A stretch of 64,000 nt of DNA from Paraspadella gotoi (GCA_051294375.1 CM119263.1:25820436-25884435), one strand, 5' to 3'; counted from the first letter of the stretch, positions 38,272-61,200 are shown. The notes: generated from the letters alone by a model not told the origin. Translations and numbers: made by a program.

Positions 38272-38303
<32 letters not shown>
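38221..38303. repeat. (CT)n-(GA)n palindrome
   Basis: A CT tract abuts a GA tract with no spacer. The central 24 bases (38261-38284) form a perfect palindrome centred on TCGA, and the imperfect symmetry extends over about 80 bp. Cruciform potential. Confidence 0.85.
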
Positions 38304-38307
<4 letters not shown>

Positions 38308-40248
38308 AGGAGGCAATTTAAACAAAGAGCGCAGAGGAGAGTGAGAGAGTGAGTGAGAGAGAACGAGAGAACGAGAGAACGAGAGATATATTCCGGGCTT
38401 CTCTCGATCTTGGCTGCAGCTAGTAAGAAAAAAAAAGGTACATCAGCCTATAATTTTTCTTCTCGACATCATCGTCGATGTCGTAGTCGTTGTCGTTGTC
38501 ACGACCGGCGTCGAATCACCGGCGCCGCACGACGCCGGTTTGACGCCGATTCCCTGGCAGCCGACGCCGCGGGGGCACTGTGATCCCCGGCGCCACGAAC
38601 GCGAAGAATTTCCGAAATTTATGGACCTTGAATTCCGAAGTTTGAAAGAGAGAAAGAGAGAGAGAGAGAAAGAGAGAGAAAGAGACAGAGTATGTCCGGG
38701 AGAGGGGGAGAGAGAGAAAGGCTCACGTTTTCCTCGTTCGAATTTTTTGAGAGAAAAAAAAACCGATGATAAAACAAAATATGTATAACAGTAAAGAAAA
38801 AAATGTAAATGCTCTCTCTCTTTCTCCGATTATCTTTTTACTCTTTTCCCACCTTCTTTCTTTCTTCTGTCGTCGTCGTCGTCGTAGTCGTCGTCTTGTT
38901 CGTCGTCGCAGCCGCTGCGCTGCGAGGCTGCATCGGGTCCGTCGCCGTCGCGGCCGAGCAGCGTCGGCAGCAGCAACGCCCGGTCTCGAGCCTCCTCTTT
39001 CGATTGCTCGGCCCCCGGAGTTCATTTCGAGCCGAGAGCCGCCGACCGTTCGTTCGTTGGAGAAACCGAATTTTCTGCCCCGAAAATTCTGTGTTTTTTT
39101 TTCTTCGTTGCGAATCCAAAAAAAAAAAAAGTTTTAAGTTAAATTGAAAAAAAACAAGTCTCATCTCTTGGAAAGTACTTCTCTTTAAAAGCGAGGGAGA
39201 AAAGAGAGAGAGTTCGTTTTTTGGAGAATTTCCAAATTTTCTAAACACGGACACTGTTCTTCCATTTTTTCCCCCTTGCTCTCGGCTTCTGTTAAAATTA
39301 GAAAAGTATATACAATGAAGTGAAAACGCTGTTTTCTTTCTCTTTTTTGCAAGTTTTCTCTTTTTCTCTTATTTTTTTTTCTTCTCTTCTTACTATTTTC
39401 AGCCGGCGTTTTTCGAAGTCTCCAGATTTTCTCGTCCACGAAAAAAAAAAAAAGATTCTCCAATTTTTTTTTTATTTAAAACATTCTCAAAAGCGTTTCG
39501 TTTTTTTTTTTCGAATTTAACATTATATTTATATTTTCCGCAGGAGTATTTTTGTTATGAATTTTGCCGGCGAGAGAGAATTAGTCGTCGCCCGAGTCTT
39601 CGAAGACAAAATTTCCTCACTCTTCTCCTGCGACGGCGTCTCTCTCTTGGACTTGTTTCTTTGTTCATTCATTTTCTTTTTTTTTAAAACAAAAACATTT
39701 AATTATAAAATTTACTAGCACCTCTCCGACGTTCGCGACGAAATAAAAAAATAATGTACAGTTATAACGAGAAAGAGACGAATATATAAACGAACTAGAA
39801 ATTAACACTCGCACCCTCACCGTCGAAAAAAAATACAAATTATCTTTTTACAAACTAGGAAAAAAATTATAACTACCAGAAAGTTTTAAAACTAACAGGA
39901 AAAAAAACCCAAACCAAAAAAAAACAAAAAAAAACAAACAATTTCCAGAGAAAAGTTAAATGAAAAGCGAAGAATGTCTCGAAAGTGATATGCGCGAACT
40001 AAGCAGCGGAAAAGGGACCCGGCCTTCGACGCCTCTTTTCTCCCCAGCCGCTCGTCAATCTCATCTTCATCATCTTCATCCTCCTCATCTCTCCGACCTC
40101 CTTGGGCATTATTATCTTCCGAACCGACCTCATAACCACGACGACGGCGCCGAATCTCGCCGCGTCTCTCTCTCTATCGCGCGCGTCTCTCTCTCTCGTT
40201 TCATTCCGGCGCCGAGAGTTGCCCGGCGCCGACGCCGAGACAATTAAG
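38304..40248 (+). promoter_or_regulatory. GC-rich region upstream of the kinase gene
   Basis: The 1.9 kb before the proposed start codon contains two CpG-rich segments (38480-38620 and 38870-39060) with (GTC)n triplets, separated by AT-rich sequence. By position it should hold the promoter and 5' leader of the kinase gene. No TATA box or transcription start can be fixed from the sequence alone. Confidence 0.35.
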
Positions 40249-50237
<9,989 letters not shown>

Positions 50238-50260
50238 TATCAACGAACAAAATATAAACG

Positions 50261-50492
50261 AATAAAAAAGACAACAAAAACAACATTATTGAAAACAAAA
50301 ACAAAAAAAACGACTATTGCGCGGGCGGGAGGAAAGAAGCGGTCGCTTTAAACGACCCCTCGATGTCTTCATCCTCGATGTTCTTTTTGTCGTCGGGGAC
50401 CTGAACTCCTTTTTCTTTTCGATCCGTGATTTGTATCTTCGATCCCGACGTTCGCTTTTTTCATTGTCTCCCCGACTCAAGAAAAAAATAAA
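50261..50492 (+). promoter_or_regulatory. Candidate polyadenylation signals of Mnk
   Basis: AATAAA at 50261-50266 (24 nt after the stop codon) and at 50487-50492. A further AATAAA is near 51382. The choice between them needs transcript data. Confidence 0.4.
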
Positions 50493-50986
50493 ATCTTAAA
50501 GAAAAAGAAGAACTAAAAAGTGAAAACAAAAAAAAAAACAATAACAAAGATTCCGTGACATCCGAATTTTTTCTTTTTTTTTTCGGTTCCGAGAATGCCA
50601 GAATAATATATTTTTTTCTTTTTTTTTTCCGTTTTTCTTTTTGTTTCCATTTTTTTTCCCACTTGATAATTTTAAATCAGTTGACGACCGGGACACATTG
50701 TCGTTCTCTATCTCTCTCTCCCCACTCCCTCTCTATCCCCCTTCCTTCCTTTTTCACCCCCCTCCCACTTATATGAGGAGGAAGAAGAAGTTTTGATATT
50801 TCGTCTTTTATCAATGATTAATTATCATTTTTTGGTTCAATCTTCCCTCCCGGTTTAGCGAATGCTCTTCATTATTATTAATAATATTATCATGAATTTT
50901 GTTTTTCTCTCACTTAATCGCAACCCAGGACGATTTTCGAAACGTAAGCCTTTTCAGTATAACCAAAAAAAGGCGTTTACTTCCTC

Positions 50987-51071
<85 letters not shown>

Positions 51072-52169
51072 TCTCTCTCTCTCTCTCTCTGACACACACT
51101 CACTCGATCACACAGCTCTCTCCGAACCTCCTAATCTTATTTTTTTTTATAGAAAAAAGACTAAACACGATAAACGAGGTCAAATCCCGACCTCCGTTTT
51201 GTCATAATTTCGTTAATACTGTTTTTTGTGATATTTTTCGAAATTATAAACCTGCAATAGTTAAATAATACGACAGAAAAAAATTTCGGTTTTTTTCTCG
51301 TTCTCTCTCTCTCTCTCTCTCTTTCTCACTTTTTTATGAAAAAAAAGACGCCATAATGTGTCCATTGGAAATGTGTATGATTGAAATAAATTTGTTAAAC
51401 ATTTGTTAAAAAAAAAAACCAGTGGTTTTAATTTACGATAAAAGCGTTAGAAAAGATTACGCTAGCTCGGCCTGTTATTTTTGCTCTGAAATGTAAATCA
51501 GGCGCCAGAATCCGTCATATTCAAGAGAAATTTTCGCCGGTTGATCCTAAACAGAATCCAGATCCCGAAAAAGAATGAAGTTGAATGTACGAACGAAACT
51601 TCGATGGTTTTAAAGTAAACTAATGCGCCATGGCGTCAAAACTTTACGCAAATAAAAAAGTAAAGACGTCTTCATTTTTAAGTTTATTATGTTGTATTTT
51701 GAAAAAAATTTAAATGCGCGAGGAAAAAAAAAGCTAATAAAAAATATTTGGGGGGAAAGTAAAAAAAAACAACAATTTTTTGGCTGATGTGGTCAGAGTT
51801 ATTCGTTAGTCTAACGAATACAAGCCGGGTTTATTTTAAACGTTGAATCAAATCCAACCACAGAAGTTGAGATTCCACCGAAAAAAAGGTATTAAATAAC
51901 ATCTTAATCGAACTCGGCTTTTAATTTTTTACATCAACAAAGGACCAAAATGTTTAATAAATAAAGAGGTTGACATGACTGTAATTCGCAGCGCAGTCTA
52001 TTCGAATATATCCTTCGAATATTATACACGATTCTGCCATGTTGCGCCAGAATCATGTCGCTTTCACCCCTAACCCTGATGTTTCGCGTTTTCAAAATAT
52101 CCAGTCGAATCAAACTTAATCTTTAATCTCGTTCCGTTTCAGTTTTCAGTCGAGTTCTACCTTAAATCA
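50493..52169. other. Intergenic stretch between Mnk and protease 3' ends
   Basis: The two genes converge here. The stretch holds T-rich sequence, an interrupted CT microsatellite at 50988-51090, a short CT run at 51301-51324, a small perfect inverted repeat at 51800-51820 and a TTTATT (AATAAA on the minus strand, 51830-51835) that could serve the protease. No exon is seen. Confidence 0.6.
51800..51820. repeat. Perfect 10-bp inverted repeat
   Basis: TATTCGTTAG and CTAACGAATA are separated by one T. It lies in the 3' flank of the protease gene. Confidence 0.8.
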
Positions 52170-52367
52170 TCATCTCGTCGATTTGATCTCTTCAAGAATC
52201 CAATCCACGTATCGACTGACTCTCGTATAAACGCCGATAGCATCGCAGTCCGCGCTGCCCCAACTCACGATCCCGTAGAGATGAAAGACGCCGTCGACTT
52301 CGACCGCCAGAGGGCCGCCGCTATCGCCATGGCAACTTCCGACGCCCCTACCGGAGCCAGAGCAGAT
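52170..52367 (-). CDS. Protease exon 4: catalytic serine and C-terminus
   Basis: It follows acceptor CCTATAG and begins [14 protein letters not shown] carries the nucleophile. [13 protein letters not shown] has a shortened loop before the conserved Gly. It ends KSTR-TGA. Confidence 0.96.
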   Translation of the reverse strand: MCSGSGRGVGSCHGDSGGPLAVEVDGVFHLYGIVSWGSADCDAIGVYTRVSRYVDWILEEIKSTR

Positions 52368-55300
52368 CTATAGGGGGTTTGGGTTTGGGAAAAATAAACC
52401 TGTCATTCATCAGGGGAAAGAGGGTTTATTTTGGGGGGGGGAGAGGGCGTTACCATGACAATCAAATGGCCGAGATTGTAAGGGTAAGAGACCGAGATCG
52501 TTTCTCAGATTTTTATCTGCTCTATCACTCTCTGCTATTTTTGTTTCCACTTCTTTCTCTCTCACTTTTAACCCTTACCCTTGTACCATTTCTTCCCCTC
52601 ACCATAGCATCGTCGACGATCCGCATCCCTCGATCGAGACTCTCCAGGATGCGTCGGCACTCGTTCGCCCCCACGAGGGGAATCTGGATGCCCTGAAGCG
52701 TCGAGGCCCACGAGTCGAATCTCGTCCGGTTGGTGCGCCCGAAGCCGGACAGCTCGGCCGGGGTTCCGGGCGGGAAAGTGGCGTCGGGAGCCGGAAGACA
52801 GATCTGAAGATTGGTCAATGAGGAACATTTACGGTTGAATAACATCCGACGTCCGATCATTGCAGCCGGAGGCGAGACGTTCCCCCTCACAACCCAATGG
52901 TACGGGTTCCTTGCAAAGTGGCCGCCTTGCAATCAAGATCGACGACTTAATCATGATCTGACATCATGAACAGAAGCTAAAACATAGCTAATTAATTAAT
53001 CGATCCATGATAATTATTCTGTCTCTCCACCATTCGATAAAGTTAGCATTTAGGCTTATTTCCGAACTAAATTTAAAACAGAAGGCGATGCGAAAGTTAA
53101 ACGAAAATGCCAATTTTTTGTGCTAATAAAGTTCTCACTCCGAGTGAGACTCCTCTCTTATCTCTCTCTCCTCACTTTTGTGAAACGTGAATCAAAATCA
53201 ATTAATGATTTGATTGATTAATTTAATTTAATCATTTAATTGAAATCGCTTCCTTTTCGGACCAAACCTTTTTGAATCTATCATCCCTTTACACTAGCTA
53301 ACCTCACTCCCTCTCTCCCTCGCTCTTCCACGCCCTCTCCACCACCCCCCCGCCGAGCCACGCCCAAACCGGTTGGACTTTGTCGTTGAAAACGAATTCC
53401 TCTTTGGTGATGACGACGGCGAGGTCGTTCTCTTTGGCCTCCAGTCGGTCGCAGCCATCGAGAGGCGGGCAGGGGGACTCGTTGCAGAAGCACGGGTGAA
53501 GACGGACGTCGATTACCTATGTGCGGGGGCAATGGGAGTGACTGTTTTCCGATTTAACGATTCAGAGTTATATTGAAACTTCTTTGCTTGAACATTAAAC
53601 ATTAAACATTAAACATAAACAATGATTCAAGCGATTCACGCATAAAACTGGTCCTAAATGTACTCAGTGTCTATCAATTCAGCAATGATATTAATATCGA
53701 ATTAAAATAATTTAGAAAATTCTCGATTTGCTTTTGCAATGGTCGTTCGTTGAAGGACACAAAGAGGGGTCGTCCAAAAAACAGCCGGGCGCCAAACGCT
53801 TTGTTGTTTCGCCTTGAATCGTCTTCTGTTTTGTCTCCAAGCTCAGAAAGGCGCCAAAACTCAATTCTCACACAAGATAAAAAAAAAAAATCGATTGACC
53901 GTCGTTTTTTGTTTGTTTACTAATAATTAATTCACGTTTTCGTTCTACATAAAAGTAAATAATAATAGCGTGATAATTTTGTGTTTCACCGAGTGATCGA
54001 TAATTGGCCCGACTCCAGGCTGGTCGGGCGATACGCCCACAAAAAAGGCCGACGAACTTGAGGGGGGGGGATGTGGAGGTGAAGGGTGAGGCGGTGACGC
54101 AAAGTCCCTGAACGCCTTGGGTGACTTAATTAATCGGCTACGAATACAAAACAAAGTATCAAAGTTGTTAAGTCTGAGGTTACGGTCTTATGTTTACTTT
54201 TATCTTACTGGTAATTAGTTTATATCTATACCGAATTGCTAAGGAATTACTATTATAGTTATTATTATTTAATTTATTTACTTAAAAAATATAGATATAT
54301 ACGTGTATACGTGCCAATTTCGGTGATTCGGCATCACGCGCGACGGGGAGTGGTTGAGGACATTCAACTCACTCGGACAAAACATCCAGATTTCCCAGAA
54401 GAGAAGGAGAAAAAAAAAAGAGTAAACAAAGAAACCTTGAATCGCGTCCGCCTGTCGCCTGGGAGTGGCTCACAGGCCGGTTTGCACTTAACCGCCTGAC
54501 ATGAATTTTGAGTTAAAAGGGAAAAGTTGAATTGAGAGAGAGAGAGAGAGAGGAGCGGGAGGAGAGATGTCACTTGCGTGAGGAAAAAAAAAGGAGGCCG
54601 GAACCAAATTTTGTTTAATATATATTAAGAAATATTACTAAGTAATTAGTAATGAGACAACAACAGCTATATGTATCACTTACAATGAATCATCCTATAG
54701 AACAATCTGCTTTCCGTTACTTTCTACCGATAGTTTAACCAGCCGTTCGAGACAAGAAGTTAAACCTGGGTACATTGGGTTCGGATATGAAGCTTCAGCT
54801 TAATGCACTGTTACGAAGCTGGAACACCCATATACAACGGGTACTGATATGAGTAAGTAATTACAGAGTACGCACATAAATCGAAGTTTAAAGTAAAATG
54901 GAACTAGGTCGCTAAGCCAAACTTTTTAAAACTTCGTGACACCTTACCTCCCCTTACTCAACGCACTCTTCAACCTAACTTACTCTTCCCATTCAACCTC
55001 ACCTGCAGCGCCTGGTCCGCCGACTCTGGTCGGTCCTCCGTCTCCGGATCGTAGTCGTAATCTCCCGGATGTAAATTCCCCGCGTAGACGAACGACCCGT
55101 TGGCGACGCCGCCCAGCAAAAACGGCGCAGCGCAGTGCGCCGCCGTCACGACGCGGCGTCGACCGACGATGGCGCCGCCGCAGCCGCCGAAGTCCGCGTG
55201 CCACGGGTAGAGTCCGGCGCGGGCGTCGACGCCGCCGATGACGCCGATTCGAGCCTCGACCGGTAGGCGGCGCCCGCATTGGCCAGGGAAAGGGTTGGAG

Positions 55301-55413
55301 AAGGAGGAAGAGGAGGAGAGAGAGCGGAAGACGAAGGGCGAAGAGAGGAGGAGGGCGAGGAGTACGAGGACGAAGACGAGGAGACAGATTCGCGGGGCGC
55401 GGGAGCTGGGCAT
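52170..55413 (-). CDS. Secreted chymotrypsin-fold serine protease, four exons
   Basis: An S1-family endopeptidase, presumably extracellular or on the membrane. Exons on the minus strand: 55413-55003, 53517-53370, 52803-52603, 52367-52170. A hydrophobic N-terminal segment (residues 10-28) looks like a signal peptide or anchor. [13 protein letters not shown] starts the catalytic domain. His93 lies in VVTAAHC, the catalytic Asp in ENDLAVV, and the catalytic Ser in CHGDSGGP, followed by IVSWG and GVYTRVS. Length is about 318 residues, normal for the family. Exons 1, 3 and 4 join in phase 0. Exon 2 is 148 nt and changes frame internally, one base out. The activation site is unusual and the S1 pocket base (position 189) is Gly, so trypsin-like specificity is not expected. 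Confidence 0.93.
52603..52803 (-). CDS. Protease exon 3
   Basis: [13 protein letters not shown] (the usual VQPICLP junction with exon 2), then SGFGRTN, a NECRRIL segment and DDAM before donor ATG|GTGAGG. 67 codons, phase 0 both sides. It includes one N-glycosylation sequon (NRT). Confidence 0.95.
53370..53517 (-). CDS. Protease exon 2 with apparent frameshift
   Basis: After acceptor CACATAG the first 19 codons ([15 protein letters not shown] and on) continue exon 1. From about 53460 the family-like reading ([15 protein letters not shown] to DKVQP) is in another frame, one extra C around CTCTCCGATGG. The exon is 148 nt where 147 would keep phase 0 to exon 3. The donor CCG|GTTTGG is weak but the protein junction VQP|ICLP supports it. 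Sequencing error or a disabled allele are both possible. Confidence 0.8.
53518..55002 (-). other. Protease intron 1
   Basis: 1.49 kb, GTGAGG...TAG. It contains a GA run (54534-54553) and otherwise unassigned sequence. No further coding exon is needed, because exon 1 and exon 2 abut without missing protease sequence. Confidence 0.7.
55003..55413 (-). CDS. Protease exon 1: signal segment to post-His region
   Basis: 137 codons from ATG at 55413 to CTGCAG|GTGAGG. Hydrophobic residues 10-28, a Ser-rich linker, Cys46 (likely paired with the Cys of ICLP), then [18 protein letters not shown] and TAAHC. A sequon NGS is at 105-107. The start was chosen because the upstream frame only runs into the GA/CT repeat. 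Confidence 0.9.
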
Positions 55414-55444
55414 TGTGAAGACGAAGAATGGGGGAACGAGGCAA

Positions 55445-55464
55445 AGAGACGAAGGAAATAAGAG

Positions 55465-55508
<44 letters not shown>

Positions 55509-55585
55509 TCGTCTCTTCTCTCTCTCTCTCTCTTCTCTCTCTCTTCTCTCTCTCTTTCTCTCTCTCTCTTCTCTCTCTCTCTCTC

Positions 55586-55624
<39 letters not shown>

Positions 55625-55650
55625 CTCCTTCTCTCTCTCTCTCTCTCTGC
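55445..55650. repeat. (CT)n microsatellite upstream of the protease start
   Basis: About 200 bp of interrupted CT (GA on the protease strand), beginning 32 bp upstream of the start codon, so probably within the 5'UTR or proximal promoter. Confidence 0.9.
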
Positions 55651-57824
55651 CGCTGTCAAGACATTCCCCGGCCCGGGAAGAAGAACAAGAAGAAAAAATA
55701 AGACCGGTAATGAGATTTTCCCTCTTTATTTTCGGGGGCGAAAAATAATTTTTTTTTTAAAATCTCTTTCACCCGGGAACGCTGTAGTAAATCTCTCTCC
55801 TCAAGGGCGGGAAATTAGGGAAGGGGGGGCGTGTTAGGGGGGAAGAGGAGCAGGGAAAGCACGCGGCCATTTTTAGGGTTGGGGGGGGCAAAACTGATTT
55901 GCGAGCTTTCCTCTCTCTCTCTTTTTTCTCTCTCCTCTCTTAAATCTAGTTAACGAGGAGGAACTGAGGAGTTTCCACTCGCTCGTTATTCAATTTTATT
56001 TCCTCTCGGGAATTTTCAAAAAAAAAGGGACGCGCGTTCCTTCGTTGACTTTCACTGTCGTTTCCTCGGTTTTCCCGCGTTTAAAAAAAAAAAAAACAAC
56101 TGTTTATTTTGTTTAGTTTCGTTTTTGTTTCTCACGTTTTGTTTAATTTAGTAGAACGGTTTTTTTTTGGAAATTTTGTATTAGGAAAAACAGAATTTTT
56201 GTGTTTGCAATAAGTTTGTGTAATTTTTTTGTTGAATGTTGAATTACGTTTCTTTGTCAATTGAATTAAGACCCTGAGTTCGCTCGGTTTAAAAAGATGC
56301 ACGGTTGCTCAGGGGGGTCAGGCCGTTCAGGGAACAGAGAAAGACACAGAGTGCGAGATAGAGAGCGAAACGCTCAATTGTTTTGAATAGCTTCGAGTAA
56401 AAAAAACTGTACTAACGAAAAACAACGGTGGACAATAATTAACGATGATCGTCAAAAACGGAATTAAAGAGAAACGGAGAAAAAAATAAAAAGAGAAAAA
56501 GAGAGAAAAAAAAACGAAAAGAAAACATGAAATGCGTTCTTGGCGAAAGTCAAACTTTGGGGTAATTTTCTTTTTCTTCTTTTGTGAAATAGTTTTAGCG
56601 ATTCCCTTTTTGGTTTATATTTTAACATCTTCGTCAAGTTTTACTTATCGATATTTCAAAAGCACTGATAAAACATGTTTAAAATAACTATACAGATCGA
56701 AAATAAACATAAAGTTATCGTCTAAGGTTACTCTTTTTAGATTATCTTTTATTAAACGTTTTTATAGTTTTTTAATTTTAGTTTCTTTTCGTAACTCATC
56801 AACTCACACGTTTTCGCGCAGCCAGAGGTTTTTTCTATTTTTCAAACTGATGCTTTTAAAAACTGGGCCGCGAAAGTTTTTGCAGAGCTCTGATCCAATC
56901 GAACGTTGGACTGAGACTGAGGGGCAGAGGGGAGAAGGGGGGAAAGGGAAAGAGAAATGATAAAACAGGAATGGGTTGAGGGATGGTAAGTGGGTCTAGG
57001 GATGAGATGTAGTGGTAATTTGGAGGAAATGAAAGATGGATTAATGAGGTGGAGAGAAGGGGGAATGCGTTAGAAAGAAGATATGAGAACCTTGGGCCGA
57101 TTTTTTTGTTTACATTATCTCACCAAAGGAAACGCATAGGGTTTGACTCAAATAATTCGGGAGTTGGGTACGCTGCTTACTCCATCTGTCCTCCGTATCC
57201 GGAAACAAAGTATCAATAAAGAAATAAATTGATTACAAAAAAAAATACAGAGAAAGTATAATCAGCCGCGTCGTAAATTCGCTACAGGGTAGCAGGGTCA
57301 GCAGGGGTTCGCAAGGGCTTAGCATGAAAGGTATAAGGGCATTAGGGTCCGACCTTGCCCTAACTTAACTCCCTTAACACTCAGGATCCTCCTTTCCAGT
57401 TTTAACGAACGAAATTCCAAAATCGAGGATTTTTTTTTTCTGATGACGAATGAGAAAAGATAAATTAGGAGGAATAAATGACGACGACAGATTTGGGCGC
57501 TTGTCGAGTCTCTGACTTTTCTTACAAAAACAAAGCATCAGTTTGTTTACGTGTTTGTTTATAAATTCACGTCATAAAACGAAGGCAATTTCTACGTTGT
57601 TTAAAAAAAAAAAAAAACGATTGTCACATGAAATTGATAAAACCAATTAAAAAATTCCCATTCATTCAAAAATTAAGCTATCTTGCCTCCGGAAACTAAC
57701 GGAGCAGGAGTAACGGGACCCTGCAAGCTAGAAATCAAGACTCTCTCATAGTTTATTAACTCACAGAGTCCCTCCTTTCCCTATCAAATGGTAAATGTTT
57801 TCATGAAACGTTTTAATAGTATAA

Positions 57825-57930
57825 AGTATAGTATAAATAATAAATAAATAATAAATAAATAATAAATAATAATAAATAATAATAATAAATATAATAATAA
57901 TAATAAATAATAATAAATAATATAAATAAT
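57825..57930. repeat. (TAA)n / (TAAA)n microsatellite
   Basis: Mixed AATAAT and AATAAATA units over about 105 bp. Confidence 0.9.
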
Positions 57931-58598
57931 AGTATAAACTAAAATTTGTTTTTCAATCGAAACAAGTTACGCTTGTTAGTCCTCGAGGAAGCCGATTTGA
58001 ATAAAAGTCGATTTGATATAAAAAAAATATCCAATACAAGGACCGACCGACCAAGCCGACCGTGCCGACCGAAGTCTCTTGTCCCAACGGAGTGAGTCAC
58101 CGGGAAGTCGCGAGGATAATAATACTAATTTTCGAAATGACCTCATCATAATAAAAGCGGATCGATCGTTATTCGAAGGAGAGAAAAACGAGAGAGCGTC
58201 CTTGACGAGATCAGCTTTTTTATTTTATACTTCCCATAAACTGTGAGGAGATGACGACGGTTGTGATATGGATCGTGATGATAAAGATGATGGTGATAAC
58301 GATGATAAATAAAATGGTGTCAAGTTTTTTGAATGAGAAAATCATCATCTCGAGTTGGATAGTTTTTTATTACCGACGGATAAGTTGACTTTAAAGTACA
58401 TAGTATAAAATAATATGTTAGAATCTTTTCTTTAAACACGATTATCTATTATGTTTTAATACGAATATAAAGAAAAGAAATTATTCTTAAAATCGTCTCC
58501 CGTTCGGTCGATCCCTTTGTCAGTCGCTCAGTCAGTATCTCCGTCGGCAGAGAATTTCTTCGTCATTCATACTTCGTTGGTTTTACTTCTTGATTAAT

Positions 58599-58599
58599 T

Positions 58600-58667
<68 letters not shown>

Positions 58668-58687
58668 TATTTCATTACTTTTGTCTG

Positions 58688-58759
<72 letters not shown>

Positions 58760-58776
58760 ACTTTCTTTCTTTCTTG
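58599..58776. repeat. (TTTC)n microsatellite
   Basis: Two CTTT runs separated by about 20 bp near 58668-58685. Confidence 0.95.
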
Positions 58777-59730
58777 ACCTTTTTATTTTGCTTTTATTTA
58801 TTTCTTTTTTGTTTGTTTAGCATATATCTATCAGTCTGAAACTTCGATTTTAACACAATCGGAAAGAAATCAGAAAGAAATCCGACTTAACAGGGACTGA
58901 CAGTCGGACATACAGCCAGTCAGAAAATAATAAAGTTAATACGTCATCTTTTTTTGATTAAGCATCATCTCAGCTCCAAGTCCACCTCCTCCTTTCATTA
59001 ATCGAAACATTGGAGAGGAAAAACTCTTTCTCTCTGTCTCTGTCTCGTTCTCTCCCTCCCTCCTCTCTCTGATCGTCCCGACTTAAGAGGAGAGAGAAAG
59101 GAGTCATGAGAAAAGACGAGATTAATTTCCGAGGAAGAAAATAAAAGAAGAAAAAAAAAGAGAAATAAAGGCTAGAAATAAAAAGAAAGAAAAAAAAAAA
59201 AAACCCGTGGGGATCGCCTGAGCCGTGGATCCGGGGACCGGCTAATTAATCTTTTATTCGATTCGAAAGACCGGGTGAGAGACTCAGCCTCGAAGACCCT
59301 TTCGTGACGATAACGCTGTAATGGAATTTTAAAGGGATCCGTAACTGTCTCTCGTAATAATGACGTTTTTCGTGAGGCTGAGTTATAGAGGAACGCCCAT
59401 CGACGTTTCTCCCGTTTCAGAGGGTCCACGCCGAAAAAAGGGAAGAAATAGAAGGATATAAGTTAAGAAATTTAAAAAAACCTCTAATTAATTTACAATA
59501 TTCTATTATTTACAAAGTGCCATGAGTAATTGCGGGTAGCTTAAGGTCGCTTTAACTTAAACGAATAAACGCTTTACATTCTAAATTGAATTTTGGCGGT
59601 TCATCCAATGTGTTGCGCCAGAGCGACATTATTTTCACGTGTATTTCCCTATGATCACATGACTACTGACAACAATAACTTTCTCAGCCTGTGTATTTAT
59701 TATGAGTTATGAGCATTCTTAACGTAAGTG

Positions 59731-59800
59731 GGACAGACCGACAAACAGACATACCGAACGACCGACAGACCGAGTGATAGACCGACAGACCAACCGAATA
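59731..59800. repeat. Degenerate (GACC/GACA)n repeat
   Basis: Units such as GACAGACCGAC and GACCGACAGACC in imperfect tandem. A related GACCGACCGACC patch is at about 58041-58071. Confidence 0.75.
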
Positions 59801-60982
59801 GGGACTTATTAAAAGATTAAAATTATTAAAATTATTAAAATTATTATTATTATTTAATTATTAAAATTCTTTAAAATCACGAGCGCCGATATACAAAACC
59901 AAAAGTTTTCTCGTATTTTCTTATCGCAAATCGCCCGGCCCAAGGCCACGCCCACTATCGTCCGTCTTACACCGCAATCGCTCTGCAACGTTTATTCGAC
60001 CTTGCCCGCATTTGCCCGCCTTCGACTGCCCTCTAGCGTCGGGTTCTGCCGCCTCGGAAAGAAAAAATATCACCTACTGTTATGCTGACTAGAAATGAAA
60101 TGAATCCACGAAAACTAGAGAAACTTCTAATTGTGTTTAAAAAAAAAAAGAAAAAAAAATTAAAATTAAAAATATCATCCTGTCAACTCGCTTGAAGGCT
60201 AATCCGAAATTTCAAAAATGTTACTTTAAAAATTCCAAGCACGCCATGATAGTCGATTCCGAAACAAGACGATTGAATACAATACTTTCCTAAAAGTCGG
60301 TTTCCCTAAAATCCTTTGATATTGACAATTTATTTATTATTAATGAGTTTTTAAATGGCGGCCGTTATCGCCTTTTAATTTCTCCTAAAAGGTGATTTAA
60401 ATGTGAGAATAATTTTCATATAAATCTCAATAACATCGCGATATCCGTCTAATACTTTTTTTTTCTATACATAAATTTTACAAACTCGCGAAAGTTCGCG
60501 ACAAAAGGAAAAAAAAAATTTCCGTTATAAACCAGTAATAATAATAAAGAGATCACAAAATATGTTAAAGTGGCATTTTTACGAACATTACGCGGTATTA
60601 CGAGCCCGGGGCGAAACACATTTTCCCTCTTACGGTCCATAAAACGAAAACAAATAAAAACCATCCAGCGCCCACAACCCGGGCGTTGAACTCGGGCTAA
60701 AAAAAAAGGAAATGAAAAAAAAAAAAATTCTCGAATTTGAAAGACTCAGCGATCCAAACCCATAATCATGGCCTTTAGAAAATTCGACGGAAAAAATAAA
60801 CCGTGGAAAAAAAAAGTGAGGAAAAAAAAGTGAGGAAAACAACCGCGACGAGGAACGCCGCGGGACTCTCCGCATGAGCGACGCCGGAGCAGTAGGCTGC
60901 GTCGGATGCTTAAAGTCGTCTGGCGCAGATAAACCCCTTCTCTATTGTCTATAATTAGACTAAAATAATAATAGGCTTAAGC

Positions 60983-61200
60983 AGTGGCGTATAGAAAAAT
61001 AGCGGGCAATTCCACTAATTTTTTATGCAGGCCCGGGCCCACCTGAAAGCCAAGACCTTCCCACCCCCTTACAATTAACTAAGCAAAAATAGGATCGGGT
61101 CCTTTTAAATAATCATATATTATTATTATATTTTTCCGGGCCCAACTAAGAACCCAGCTCTTCGGCTTTGTAGAGGGTACCTACCCCTATACACACCCCT
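60983..61200 (+). mobile_element. Possible transposon remnant
   Basis: It begins with CAGTGGCGTATAG, similar to the CAGTGGCGTA starts common in animal DNA transposons and derived elements, followed by GCAGGCCCGGGCCCACC and a later CCGGGCCCAAC. No inverted partner or target-site duplication could be confirmed and there is no transposase frame. Confidence 0.2.
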
